From Nonomuraea sp. PA05 (GTDB lineage: Bacteria > Actinomycetota > Actinomycetes > Streptosporangiales > Streptosporangiaceae): 64,000 nt of DNA. Numbering within the stretch: position 1 is the stretch's first letter; each line of letters opens with the position of its first letter. The translations under genes and the position numbers were made by a program. The stretch lies in NCBI RefSeq assembly GCF_008086045.1, contig NZ_VSEY01000028.1, positions 62,001 through 126,000 of the forward strand, in the 5' to 3' direction. Positions 26,373 to 34,500 of this stretch are shown piece by piece. Below the pieces are notes generated by a model. The model ran no database searches. It had not been told where the DNA came from and saw only the letters and a program-made list of their open reading frames with translations.

Positions 26373-27800
26373 CTAGTAACGGTAGTGGTCGGACTTGTAG
26401 GGGCCCTCGACGTGGACGCCGATGTAGGCGGCCTGCTCCTTGGACAGCTCGGTGAGCTTGACGCCCAGGGCGTCGAGGTGCAGGCGGGCGACCTTCTCGT
26501 CCAGGTGCTTGGGCAGCGTGTAGACGCCGATCGGGTACTCGGAGGTCTTGGCGAACAGCTCGATCTGCGCGATCACCTGGTTGGTGAACGAGTTGGACAT
26601 GACGAAGCTGGGGTGGCCCGTGGCGCAGCCCAGGTTCATCAGGCGGCCCTCGGCGAGGACGATGATCGAGTGGCCGTCAGCGAAGACCCACTCGTCGACC
26701 TGCGGCTTGATGTTGTTCTTGACGATGCCGGGCAGCTTGGCGAGGCCGGCCATGTCGATCTCGTTGTCGAAGTGGCCGATGTTGGAGACGATCGCCTGGT
26801 GCTTCATCTTCGCCATGTGCGCGGCGGTGATGATGTTGAAGTTGCCCGTGCAGGTGACGAAGATGTCGGCGATGCCGACGACCTCGTCCAGCGTCGTGAC
26901 CTGGAAGCCGTCCATGGCCGCCTGGAGCGCGCAGATGGGGTCGATCTCGGTGACGATGACGCGGGCGCCCTGGCCGCGCAGCGCGTCGGCGCAGCCCTTG
27001 CCGACGTCGCCGTAGCCGGCGACCACGGCCACCTTGCCGCCGATCAGCACGTCGGTGGCGCGGTTGAGGCCGTCGATGACGGAGTGGCGGCAGCCGTACT
27101 TGTTGTCGAACTTCGACTTGGTGACCGAGTCGTTGACGTTGATCGCCGGGAAGAGGAGCTGGCCGTTCTTGTGCATCTCGTAGAGACGGTGCACGCCGGT
27201 CGTGGTCTCCTCGGTGACGCCCTTGATGCTCTCGGCGATCCTGGTCCACCGCTTGTCGGCGCCGACCGTGCGGGTGAGCAGGTCGATGATGACGTGCCAC
27301 TCCTCCGGGTCGTCGGCCGTGGCGGCGGGGACGGCGCCGGCCTTCTCGTACTCGGCGCCCTTGTGCACGAGGAGCGTGGCGTCGCCGCCGTCGTCGAGGA
27401 TCATGTTGGGGGCGTCGCCGTCAGGCCAGGTGAGGGCCTGCTCGGTGCACCACCAGTACTCCTCCAGCGTCTCGCCCTTCCAGGCGAACACCGGCACGCC
27501 CTGCGGGTCGTCCACGGTGCCGTTGGGGCCGACGACGACCGCGGCGGCGGCGTGGTCCTGGGTGGAGAAGATGTTGCAGCTCACCCAGCGCACCTCGGCG
27601 CCCAGGGCGACCAGCGTCTCGATGAGGACGGCGGTCTGGATCGTCATGTGCAGGGAGCCCATGATCTTCGCGCCGCGGAGGGGCTGGGAGGCCGCGTATT
27701 CCTTGCGGACCGCCATGAGGCCGGGCATCTCGTGCTCGGCGAGCCGGATTTCCTTACGGCCGAAGTCGGCAAGTGAAAGGTCTGCGACCTTGAAGTCCAT
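26373..27800 (-). CDS. ahcY: Adenosylhomocysteinase (S-adenosyl-L-homocysteine hydrolase)
   Basis: The canonical 475-residue enzyme splits S-adenosylhomocysteine into adenosine and homocysteine, clearing the methylation by-product. Signatures include HMTIQ near residue 52, EETTTGVHRL, NVNDSVTKSKFDNKYG (catalytic Lys/Asp/Asn), the NAD-binding VVAGYGDVGKG and the C-terminal YKSDHYRY tail. The start is the ATG of MDFKVADLSLADFG with AGGGG upstream; the frame extends further only by chance. A clear terminator follows. It is divergent from a MerR regulator and sits in the conserved mtrA-manB block. Confidence 0.98.
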   Translation of the reverse strand: MDFKVADLSLADFGRKEIRLAEHEMPGLMAVRKEYAASQPLRGAKIMGSLHMTIQTAVLIETLVALGAEVRWVSCNIFSTQDHAAAAVVVGPNGTVDDPQGVPVFAWKGETLEEYWWCTEQALTWPDGDAPNMILDDGGDATLLVHKGAEYEKAGAVPAATADDPEEWHVIIDLLTRTVGADKRWTRIAESIKGVTEETTTGVHRLYEMHKNGQLLFPAINVNDSVTKSKFDNKYGCRHSVIDGLNRATDVLIGGKVAVVAGYGDVGKGCADALRGQGARVIVTEIDPICALQAAMDGFQVTTLDEVVGIADIFVTCTGNFNIITAAHMAKMKHQAIVSNIGHFDNEIDMAGLAKLPGIVKNNIKPQVDEWVFADGHSIIVLAEGRLMNLGCATGHPSFVMSNSFTNQVIAQIELFAKTSEYPIGVYTLPKHLDEKVARLHLDALGVKLTELSKEQAAYIGVHVEGPYKSDHYRY

Positions 27801-27903
27801 CGGGTTTCCCCTCGCGTCACTGATGGTTGTCGCCGACGAGTCTAGGCGGCGGTTGTACGGGGATGCACCTCGCAGAGGGCGAACCTGACGTAAGAATGTA
27901 AGA

Positions 27904-28248
27904 ATGCGCATCACTGAAGCGGCCAAGCGGCTCGGCATGTCCCCGCGAATGCTCCGATACCGGGAGGCACTCGGGCTGCTGCCGCCCGTCCGGGAGCAGG
28001 GGGCGCACCGGCGCTTCGGGCCTGACGAGCTGGCCGCGGTGGCTCAGGGGGTGGAGCTGGAGAAGCGGTTCGACGTGTCTCCCGCTGAGCTGGCGTTCGC
28101 GTTGCGGGTGCTGAGTGAGCCGTCTGTGGCGGCGGCCGTGCGGGATCTCGGGGTTCGCATCGGACGGATCCAGGTGCCTCGGCGGGCGCTCGACTTCGAG
28201 AAGGAGAAGGCGCTGCGCCTCCTGCGCACTTCGAACGGGAACCGCTGA
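27904..28248 (+). CDS. MerR-family transcriptional regulator
   Basis: A 114-residue regulator with the MerR winged helix at the extreme N-terminus (MRITEAAKRLGMSPRMLRYREALGLLPP, then GAHRRFGPDELAAV) and a short coiled C-terminal part with no metal-binding Cys cluster. The 5' region has a direct repeat GTAAGAAT-GTAAGAAT that runs into the ATG, and no ribosome binding site, which suggests leaderless translation. It is divergent from ahcY, 103 bases away, and could regulate it; the ligand is unknown. Confidence 0.9.
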   Translation: MRITEAAKRLGMSPRMLRYREALGLLPPVREQGAHRRFGPDELAAVAQGVELEKRFDVSPAELAFALRVLSEPSVAAAVRDLGVRIGRIQVPRRALDFEKEKALRLLRTSNGNR

Positions 28249-28249
28249 C

Positions 28250-28283
28250 GTGGGCGGCGGCGACCGTGCCACCGCCCGCCCAC
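28250..28283 (+). terminator. Hairpin after the MerR gene
   Basis: GTGGGCGG (28250-28257) pairs with CCGCCCAC (28276-28283) two bases after the MerR stop. There is no T-tract, as is common for actinobacterial terminators. Confidence 0.5.
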
Positions 28284-28332
28284 GGCTCGCTTCTCGCGGC
28301 TGCTCAGCCGCGCTTCGTTCTCCGCGGGCTTG

Positions 28333-29265
28333 TCAGCCGGAGGTGGAGGTGCTCCTGAGACGGTCCAGGTCGGGCTCCAGGTAGATCACCCGCGCGATCG
28401 GCACGGCCTCGCGGATCCGGCGCTCGGCCTCGTCGATGCCGTGCGCGACCTCGGCCGCCGTGTCGTTGTGCTCCACCGCGATCTTCGCGGCCACCAGCAG
28501 CTCCTCAGGGCCCAGGTGCAGCGTCCGCATGTGGATGACCCGCGCGACCTCGGGCGCCCCTTCGAGCGCGGCCCTGATCTGGTTCTCCACGTCGGGCGAG
28601 GCGCCCTCGCCCACGAGCAGCGACTTGGTCTCGATGGCCAGCACGATCGCGATCACGGCCAGCAGCACGCCGATCATCAGGGTGCCGATGCCGTCCCAGA
28701 CGCCGTTGCCGGTGACGACGGCCATCGTCACGCCGAACAGCGCGAAGATCAGGCCGAGCAGCGCGCCCAGGTCCTCCAGCAGGATGACGGGCAGCTCGGG
28801 CGACTTGGAGCGCCGGATGAACGCCCACCACGACTGATTGCCGCGGACCGCGTTGGATTCCTTGATCGCCGTGCGGAACGAGAACGACTCGGCGATGATC
28901 GCGAAGATCAGCACCCCGAACGCCCAGGCGGGCTGCTCGACCGGGTGCCCTTCCTGGATCTTGTGGACGCCCTCGTAAAGCGAGAACGCGGCGCCGATCG
29001 TGAACAGCACGACGGCCACCACGAAGGCGTAGAAGTAACGTTCGCGGCCGTACCCGAACGGGTGCTCCTTCGTGCTGGCCCGGGCCGCCCGCTTGCCGCC
29101 CACCAGCAGCAACACCTGGTTGCCCGAGTCGGCGACCGAGTGGATGCCTTCCGCCAGCATCGAGGAGGACCCGGTGAATGCCGCGGCCACGAACTTTGCC
29201 ACGGCAATTGCCAAGTTCGCGGTCAAGGCCGCAACGATTGCTTTGGTTCCGCCGCTCGCGCTCAC
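28333..29265 (-). CDS. Cation diffusion facilitator (CDF) metal transporter
   Basis: A 310-residue CDF exporter with about six helices. The metal-site motifs are EGIHSVADSGNQ in helix 2 (HxxxD) and ILLEDLGALLGLI in helix 5 (an Asp with a preceding Glu), then a short cytoplasmic C-terminal domain. CDF proteins exchange divalent cations such as zinc, iron or manganese for protons; the metal is not resolved. I chose the GTG of VSASGGTKAIVAAL because GGAG lies eight bases upstream; an ATG eleven codons earlier is less likely. It lies just downstream of the SIS isomerase gene. Confidence 0.92.
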   Translation of the reverse strand: MSASGGTKAIVAALTANLAIAVAKFVAAAFTGSSSMLAEGIHSVADSGNQVLLLVGGKRAARASTKEHPFGYGRERYFYAFVVAVVLFTIGAAFSLYEGVHKIQEGHPVEQPAWAFGVLIFAIIAESFSFRTAIKESNAVRGNQSWWAFIRRSKSPELPVILLEDLGALLGLIFALFGVTMAVVTGNGVWDGIGTLMIGVLLAVIAIVLAIETKSLLVGEGASPDVENQIRAALEGAPEVARVIHMRTLHLGPEELLVAAKIAVEHNDTAAEVAHGIDEAERRIREAVPIARVIYLEPDLDRLRSTSTSG

Positions 29266-29315
29266 CGAACTTCTCCAGTCATAAAAGATCACCTGCAAAG
29301 GCCTGAAAGGCGATC

Positions 29316-30422
29316 CTATGGGGAAATTCTTGCCTTGACCTCAGTGATCGCTGACACCGGGGTCGGATCGATGTCATAACCCAGCGCCAGATAGGTGCTC
29401 GCGTAGTCGCCGAGCCCGATCAGGCTCGCGATCCGCTCCAGCGGATGCACTCCCTCGGCTGCCAGCTCGGTGACCGGCACGTCGCGCTCGCGGGCCAGCC
29501 GCAACGACGCCTCACGCCGCCGCGTCACCTGCGGGTGCTCCTCCACGTCGCGCAGGACGACGAGCCGCAGCGTGCGGCTCGCGGTGTCGGCGAAGATGTC
29601 GCGCTCGGCCCACGGCCCGTCGAACGCCGCCACCTGGTGGTGGTCGGCCTCGGGCAGCTCGCCGTGGACGGCGGGGTACTTGGCGTTCGCGCCGAGCTGG
29701 CAGACCAGCCGGTACGCCGCCACGGACGCCGCCGGCGACGACCCCCAGATCATCGGCACGCTCTCGGCCAGGTCCATCGCCAGCGACTTGCCCGGGTTGA
29801 TGAACGACTCGCTCGACGGGCGGCACCGGTGCGCCATGTCCTCCAGCGACCTGGCCACCCGCTCGAACAGGTCGGCGTCCGCGGACACCAGCCGCAGCGC
29901 CGCCGCCGCCACGATCGGGGGGATGCTCAGCAGCCACAGGTTGGCCCTGGACTGGCCGGTGATCGGCACCGGCACGTAGACGGCCGACGCCTGCGTGGCG
30001 ATGGCCTCCAGCGGGGTGCCGGGGGCGCCGACGCCGAGCAGCGTGCAGCCGCGCCGCACCGCCTGCGTGGCCAGCGACAGCGTCTCCTCCGTGTCGCCCG
30101 AGCCGGAGACCGCGATGACCAGGTCCGTGGCGCCCACCCAGCCGGGGAGCTGGTAGGAGCGGACGGTCACGATCGGCAGCGGCGCGCCGCTGCCGACGAC
30201 CGCCGCCAGGATGTCGCCGGCGATGCCGGAGCCGCCCATGCCCGCGACCACGATGGCGCGCGGCCGCCCGCCGCCGGCCAGGCGCTCGACGCGGGCCTCG
30301 ACGGCGTTGCGGTAGCCGGTGCGTACGTGCGCCGCGGAGGCCGCGACGGCCGGGAGCATGCCGCCAGGATCGCCCTCGCCGAGGTGCCGCTGGTCGTCAA
30401 GCCGCTCCGGCTCCCAGGTCAC
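29316..30422 (-). CDS. SIS-domain phosphomannose/phosphoglucose isomerase family protein
   Basis: A 368-residue sugar isomerase-like protein with two SIS domains: VVAGMGGSGIAGDILAAVVG and VIAVSGSGDTEETLSLA, both phosphosugar-binding loops. It ends with the C-terminal bacterial PGI/PMI region (GVHPLERIASLIGLGDYAST). Related enzymes interconvert fructose-6-phosphate with mannose- or glucose-6-phosphate. Its GTG start overlaps the Trm112-like stop by four bases (GTGA), and manB precedes that gene, which supports a place in GDP-mannose supply. Mannose activity is inferred from context. Confidence 0.88.
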   Translation of the reverse strand: MTWEPERLDDQRHLGEGDPGGMLPAVAASAAHVRTGYRNAVEARVERLAGGGRPRAIVVAGMGGSGIAGDILAAVVGSGAPLPIVTVRSYQLPGWVGATDLVIAVSGSGDTEETLSLATQAVRRGCTLLGVGAPGTPLEAIATQASAVYVPVPITGQSRANLWLLSIPPIVAAAALRLVSADADLFERVARSLEDMAHRCRPSSESFINPGKSLAMDLAESVPMIWGSSPAASVAAYRLVCQLGANAKYPAVHGELPEADHHQVAAFDGPWAERDIFADTASRTLRLVVLRDVEEHPQVTRRREASLRLARERDVPVTELAAEGVHPLERIASLIGLGDYASTYLALGYDIDPTPVSAITEVKARISP

Positions 30423-30586
30423 GGCTTCCTGGCCTCATCGACGAGCAGGACGGGAATGTCATCCCGGACCGGGTAGATCAGGCCGCAGCCGGTGCAGACC
30501 AGCTCCTCCGCCTCGTTCTCGGCCCGCAGCGGGGCCTTGCACGCCGGGCAGGCCAGGATCTCCAGCAGCCAGTCGTCGATCTTCAC
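30419..30586 (-). CDS. Trm112-like zinc-ribbon small protein
   Basis: A 55-residue protein with two Cys pairs (CPAC at residues 13-16 and CTGC at 31-34) and the family signature LLEILACPACKAPL, ending in YPVRDDIPVLL. Trm112-like proteins usually stabilise or activate methyltransferases; bacterial copies beside manB are conserved but unexplained. The GTG start overlaps the manB stop and its own stop overlaps the SIS gene start, four bases each, so all three genes are coupled. Confidence 0.92.
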   Translation of the reverse strand: MKIDDWLLEILACPACKAPLRAENEAEELVCTGCGLIYPVRDDIPVLLVDEARKP

Positions 30587-31932
30587 GCAGACACCTTTCC
30601 CACAATGGCGAGGACCTCGTCCCTGATCGCCGTCATCTTGCTCTCGTCGGCCGCCTCGGCGTTCAGCCTGAGCAGCGGCTCGGTGTTGGAGGGCCGAAGG
30701 TTGAACCACCAGTCGGGCCCGGTCACGGTCAGCCCGTCGAGCTCGTCGAACTCCCCGCGCCCGGCGAACGCCTCGCGCACCCGCCGCAGCGCCTCCGCCT
30801 GGTCGGACACCTCGCTGTTGACCTCGCCGGAGGCGTGGTAGCGCGAGTAGGCGCCGACGACCTGCGACAGCGGCCGATCCTGCTCGCCCAGTGCGGCCAG
30901 CACGTGCATGGCGGCCAGCATCCCCGAGTCGGCGAACCAGAAGTCCCTGAAGTAGTAGTGGGCCGAGTGCTCGCCGCCGAACACCGCGCCCGACTTGGCC
31001 ATCTCGGCCTTGATGAAGGAGTGCCCCACCCGCGTGCGCACCGGCACGCCGCCGTGCTCGCGGACGATCTCGGGCACGCCCAGCGACGTGATCAGGTTGT
31101 GGATGATCGTCGCACCGGGGTACTTGGCCAGCTCGCGCACCGCGACCAGGGCCGTGATCACCGACGGCGAGACCGACTCGCCACGCTCGTCGATCACCCA
31201 GCACCGGTCGGCGTCGCCGTCGAAGGCGAGCCCCAGGTCGGCACCGCTGTCGACCACCGCGCGCTGCAGGTCGACGAGGTTGCCCGGCTCCAGCGGGTTG
31301 GCCTCGTGGTTGGGGAAGCTGCCGTCGAGCTCGAAGTAGAGGGCGGTCAGCTCGATGGGCAGGCCGTCGAACACGGCGGGGACGGTGTGGCCGCCCATGC
31401 CGTTGCCCGCGTCCACGACCACCTTGAGCGGCCTGATGCCGCTCAGGTCGACCAGCCCGCGCAGGTGGTCGGCGTAGCCGTTGAGCAGGTCCTTCTCGAT
31501 CAGTGAGCCGCCCGGCTCGGCCGCCGCCCCGACCAGCTCAGCGGCCCTGTCGCGGATCTCCGTCAGCCCCGTGTCGCCGCCGATCGGCACCGCGCCGGCC
31601 CGGCACATCTTCATGCCGTTGTAGCGGGCGGGGTTGTGGCTGGCGGTGAACATCACCCCGGGCAGCCCCAGGCTGCCGCTGGCGTAGTAGAGCAGGTCGG
31701 TCGAGCCCAGCCCGGCGTGCACCACGTCGGCACGGCGCGAGCGGGCGCCCCGGATGAACGCCTCGGCCAGCAACGGGGACGACTCGCGCATGTCATGCGC
31801 GACCACCACGGAACCGGCCCCGGTCACCTCGACGAACGCCGCCCCAACGGCCTCGGCGGTCGGCTCGTCCAGCTCGTCGGGCACCACCCCGCGAACGTCG
31901 TACGCTTTGAAGATCTTGGCGAGGTCGCCCAC
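30583..31932 (-). CDS. manB: Phosphomannomutase/phosphoglucomutase
   Basis: A 449-residue phosphohexomutase converting mannose-6-phosphate and mannose-1-phosphate, the step before GDP-mannose. Four expected sites are visible: the phosphoserine loop FTASHNPARYNG, the metal loop FDGDADRCW, the sugar-binding GGEHSAHYYF and the phosphate-binding RPSNTEPLLRL near the C-terminus. It is the first gene of a tightly overlapping operon with the Trm112-like protein and SIS isomerase. The matching guanylyltransferase is 24 kb away in this window. Confidence 0.96.
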   Translation of the reverse strand: MGDLAKIFKAYDVRGVVPDELDEPTAEAVGAAFVEVTGAGSVVVAHDMRESSPLLAEAFIRGARSRRADVVHAGLGSTDLLYYASGSLGLPGVMFTASHNPARYNGMKMCRAGAVPIGGDTGLTEIRDRAAELVGAAAEPGGSLIEKDLLNGYADHLRGLVDLSGIRPLKVVVDAGNGMGGHTVPAVFDGLPIELTALYFELDGSFPNHEANPLEPGNLVDLQRAVVDSGADLGLAFDGDADRCWVIDERGESVSPSVITALVAVRELAKYPGATIIHNLITSLGVPEIVREHGGVPVRTRVGHSFIKAEMAKSGAVFGGEHSAHYYFRDFWFADSGMLAAMHVLAALGEQDRPLSQVVGAYSRYHASGEVNSEVSDQAEALRRVREAFAGRGEFDELDGLTVTGPDWWFNLRPSNTEPLLRLNAEAADESKMTAIRDEVLAIVGKVSA

Positions 31933-31976
31933 TCTCCAGCTCCGCCCCTAGGTCGTTTCCGCCGTACAGGACGAGC

Positions 31977-32345
31977 CTACCGGTCGCGGTGCTGCTGGGC
32001 CGATCTCAGAACGCGCAGGTGCCCGCGCCTGCTCACCTCGACGCCCTGACCGACCGGCTCACCCCCACCGGACGACGTGGGCCGCGCGGCCTCCCTGACC
32101 GCGTTGGCCAGCGCTTCGAGATCGTCGGAGCTGGGCGAGGCGCCGTCCGTCGGCAGCCGCACCACCTCCCAGCCACGGGGGGCGGTCAGCCGCTCGGCGT
32201 GTTCGGCGCACAGGTCATAACAGTGTGGCTCCGCGTACGTCGCCAGAGGGCCGAGAACAGCGGTCGAGTCGGCGTATACGTACGTGAGCGTGAAGACGGC
32301 AGGCTGGCTGCAGGCGGTGCGGGAACAGCGGCGGACGGGGCTCAC
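31977..32345 (-). CDS. DUF3499-family protein
   Basis: A 122-residue protein with the DUF3499 pattern: VSPVRRCSRTACSQPAVFTLTYVYADSTAVLGPL, then HCYDLCAEHAERLTAPRGW. Four Cys and two His residues suggest a zinc site. The GTG start gives the conserved N-terminus; an upstream start 12 codons earlier is possible. It is divergent from the degenerate metallopeptidase gene and just upstream of manB, the same order as in mycobacteria (Rv3257c to Rv3259). Function unknown. Confidence 0.88.
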   Translation of the reverse strand: MSPVRRCSRTACSQPAVFTLTYVYADSTAVLGPLATYAEPHCYDLCAEHAERLTAPRGWEVVRLPTDGASPSSDDLEALANAVREAARPTSSGGGEPVGQGVEVSRRGHLRVLRSAQQHRDR

Positions 32346-32617
32346 GGAGGGACCGTATCTGGTAAGAGTGCGAGGCGCCACTACCTGAGCGCTCTTAACG
32401 AGCGTGTCGCCACAATTCGGACACCTGTCGCAGCGTTTCCACCCACATGCCCCGAACCCTCCTCCGGCCGGCCCCGCATCGCCCTCCCCGGCTTCCCCAC
32501 CTCATGACCTGCCCAATCCTGCGCCCCGCCACGATCTTCCCGATCCCCCGGCGGCGCTCCCGATCTATCCGGCGACGTTTCCGGGGACCGCGCGGGCGGC
32601 CCCGTACACTTGCATCC

Positions 32618-33058
32618 GTGACTCCAAAGCGCGGTCCCCGACGGCGCGATCGCCACGGTCGCGGTCTCCGCGGCCCGCTCGCCCCCTCCCACGTCCCCAT
32701 GGCCAAGTCCCGCAGCGAACGATTCGACGACCTGGTGCTCGACGCGGTCGACCGCCTCAGGCCGCGCTGGGAGAGGCAGTTGTCGGCGGTGGAGTTCGCG
32801 GTGGAGGACGTGCCGCCGCTGAGCGAGCTGGGTGACGGCCCCCGCCTCAACTCCGACCCGATCCCCTTCGGCCGCGCCGACGCCGCCACCGGCCAGACGC
32901 CCGCCTCCATCGTGGTGTACCGCCGGCCGCTGGAGGCCAGGGCCAGAGACAGGGACACGCTGGGGGCGATGGTCCACGACACCGTCGTCGAGCAGGTGGC
33001 CACGCTCCTGGGGCTGACCCCGGAGACCGTCGACCCCGGCTACGACGACCGCCGCTGA
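32618..33058 (+). CDS. Metallopeptidase-family (zincin-like) protein with lost active site
   Basis: A 146-residue member of the small zincin-like family found beside DUF3499 in actinobacteria. The core begins at RFDDLVLDAVDRLRPRWERQ and ends LLGLTPETVDPGYDDR. Where active relatives have HExxH, this protein reads HDTVV (from residue 120), so the catalytic Glu and second His are both missing and it is unlikely to be a working peptidase. The GTG start is in a TACACT-containing, ribosome-binding-site-poor context, so the mRNA may be leaderless; the longer upstream frame is probably not translated. Confidence 0.82.
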   Translation: MTPKRGPRRRDRHGRGLRGPLAPSHVPMAKSRSERFDDLVLDAVDRLRPRWERQLSAVEFAVEDVPPLSELGDGPRLNSDPIPFGRADAATGQTPASIVVYRRPLEARARDRDTLGAMVHDTVVEQVATLLGLTPETVDPGYDDRR

Positions 33059-33137
33059 CGTCCTGCTCCGCCCCTGCCGATGAGTTTCGCGGGCCTCGCG
33101 GGTCCAACCCACGAGACTCGACGACAGGAGGCCCGAG

Positions 33138-33521
33138 ATGGGCGAGCAAGTGAGCACCGCGATAACCGGCATCAGGACCGTTGGCGTCCCGGTCACGGAT
33201 CAGGACCGTGCCGTCGCCTTCTACGTGGACGTCCTCGGCCTGGACAAACGGCTGGACGCCCCGGTGGAGCAGCTCGGCGGGCGGTGGATCGAGGTGGCGC
33301 CGGCGGGGGCCGCGACCACGATCGCCCTCGTCCCGGCCGGCCCGGACGCCAAGACGGGGGTGGAGACGGGGATCCGGCTGAGCGTCGGGGACGCGACGGC
33401 CTTGCACAAGGAGCTGGTGGAGCGCGGGGTGCAGGTGGGCGAGCTGCTGCTGTGGCCGGGGGTGCCGCCGATGTTCAGCCTGCGGGACCCGGACGGCAAC
33501 GGGCTGGAGATCGTCGAGTGA
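33138..33521 (+). CDS. VOC-superfamily (glyoxalase/bleomycin-resistance-like) protein
   Basis: A 127-residue single-module VOC protein with two beta-alpha-beta-beta-beta repeats. The first (TAITGIRTVGVPVTDQDRAVAFYVDVLG) and second (FSLRDPDGNGLEIVE) halves are typical. VOC proteins bind metals and catalyse glyoxalase, dioxygenase or resistance reactions; no specific reaction can be assigned. A strong AGGAGG ribosome binding site precedes the ATG. It stands alone between the zincin-like gene and a small secreted protein. Confidence 0.9.
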   Translation: MGEQVSTAITGIRTVGVPVTDQDRAVAFYVDVLGLDKRLDAPVEQLGGRWIEVAPAGAATTIALVPAGPDAKTGVETGIRLSVGDATALHKELVERGVQVGELLLWPGVPPMFSLRDPDGNGLEIVE

Positions 33522-33572
33522 CCGGCTCGGGTGGCGGGCGCTGAGCTGACCGAGCCGGGCCTCTGAGGCGGA

Positions 33573-33803
33573 TCAGAGGGACAGACAGGACACGAGCGGA
33601 ACTTCAGGCGGAACGACCACGGCGGCGGCAGGGTCGGCGGCCGTGCCGGTCGTGCAGTTGGCCATCACCACCGGATCCATCTTCTGCACCGACTCCAGAA
33701 CCGCGACCTTCGACGGATCGACCACGGCATGGGCGGCGGCGGCCGGGCCCAGCAGCACCAGCCCGGTCGTGGCGGCGGCGATCCCAAGGCGGAAAGTCTG
33801 CAC
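33573..33803 (-). CDS. Small secreted protein of unknown function
   Basis: A 76-residue protein with a signal peptide (FRLGIAAATTGLVLLGPAAAAHA, cleavage near residue 24-26) and a mature part of about 50 residues containing two Cys (MANCTTG and VSCLSL), which may form a disulfide. The GTG start is set by GAGGAGG eight bases upstream; a longer frame exists but lacks a better site. I do not recognise a family. It is probably exported and could be surface-associated. Confidence 0.75.
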   Translation of the reverse strand: MQTFRLGIAAATTGLVLLGPAAAAHAVVDPSKVAVLESVQKMDPVVMANCTTGTAADPAAAVVVPPEVPLVSCLSL

Positions 33804-33940
33804 GAGAACCTCCTCGACATGTATGCGGACTATCACCCTCCGTCACCAAGTCGGCGCCACACAAGGAACAACTGGTTACGTTGGGTTATCCCTGTCGCGG
33901 TGGATCTCTGACCGCACAGGTGACGCGAGACCCTGAGCGA

Positions 33941-34408
33941 TCAGCTCACTCCACCCACGATCGCCCTGCCCTGGCGGGCCGCCTCCACATAGAACGGCAC
34001 GAGCGCCTCGAAGCCCTCGAAGCGGCCGGTTCCGACCTTTCCGACCCCCCACCCCTCGCCCACCAGCCCCTGCGCCACCGCCGTGACCCCGGCCGGATCG
34101 AGCACGAAGGCCGGCCCGTAGCCGAGCACGGATCCGGCCACGTCGTTCTCGCCGCTCTCGCCGGTGGCCGTGGCCAGCCACGGGTAACACTTCTTCCACC
34201 GCACGGTGCCGTGCTCGGCCTCGGCCCTGCCCTCCGCGACGGCGATCAGCGTCCGATAGTCGTCGACGAACATGTCGGCCTCGCGGGAGAACCCCTGCCG
34301 CGCCCGCCCGTCGTCGAGGAAGACGGCGCCGATCAGGGCGGCGGGGTCGGCCCGCACGGACGCCAGCAGCGCATCCTCGATCTTCGCGAGGTTCAACCGC
34401 ATCGACAT
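33941..34408 (-). CDS. DUF1877-family protein
   Basis: A 155-residue protein resembling the YfbM/DUF1877 family: start MSMRLNLAKIEDALLASV, then VRWKKCYPWLATATG and SVLGYGPAFVLDPAGVTAVAQGL, where the family usually has a GYGPP block. No catalytic motif is evident. The chosen ATG gives the family-typical start. It is divergent from a methyltransferase gene, and the shared 92-base gap carries a double palindromic operator, so both genes may answer to the same TetR-type regulator. Confidence 0.75.
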   Translation of the reverse strand: MSMRLNLAKIEDALLASVRADPAALIGAVFLDDGRARQGFSREADMFVDDYRTLIAVAEGRAEAEHGTVRWKKCYPWLATATGESGENDVAGSVLGYGPAFVLDPAGVTAVAQGLVGEGWGVGKVGTGRFEGFEALVPFYVEAARQGRAIVGGVS

Positions 34409-34454
34409 GATCAAAAGCTTAGTGCGGTTGACGCGGCCCCGCCTGTTCCTCATT

Positions 34455-34484
34455 ATGAACATAGGTTCATGAACGTGCGTTCAT
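34455..34484. promoter_or_regulatory. Two overlapping perfect palindromes, likely TetR operator
   Basis: ATGAAC-ATAG-GTTCAT (34455-34470) and ATGAAC-GTGC-GTTCAT (34469-34484) are both perfect six-base-arm inverted repeats sharing two bases, centres 14 apart. They lie 17 bases before the methyltransferase ATG and 46 bases before the DUF1877 start, and a TetR gene follows downstream. This fits two cooperating regulator dimers. Confidence 0.8.
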
Positions 34485-34500
34485 ACGAGAGGAAGCACCG

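Noticed and set aside
27801..27903. SAH riboswitch upstream of ahcY
   Set aside because: The 103-base gap is largely shared with the MerR promoter and I could not see the conserved SAH-riboswitch fold; covariance-model search would be decisive.
32447..32617. Longer N-terminus for the zincin-like protein
   Set aside because: The added residues are Arg/Pro-rich, without family similarity, and overlap the promoter region of the divergent DUF3499 gene.
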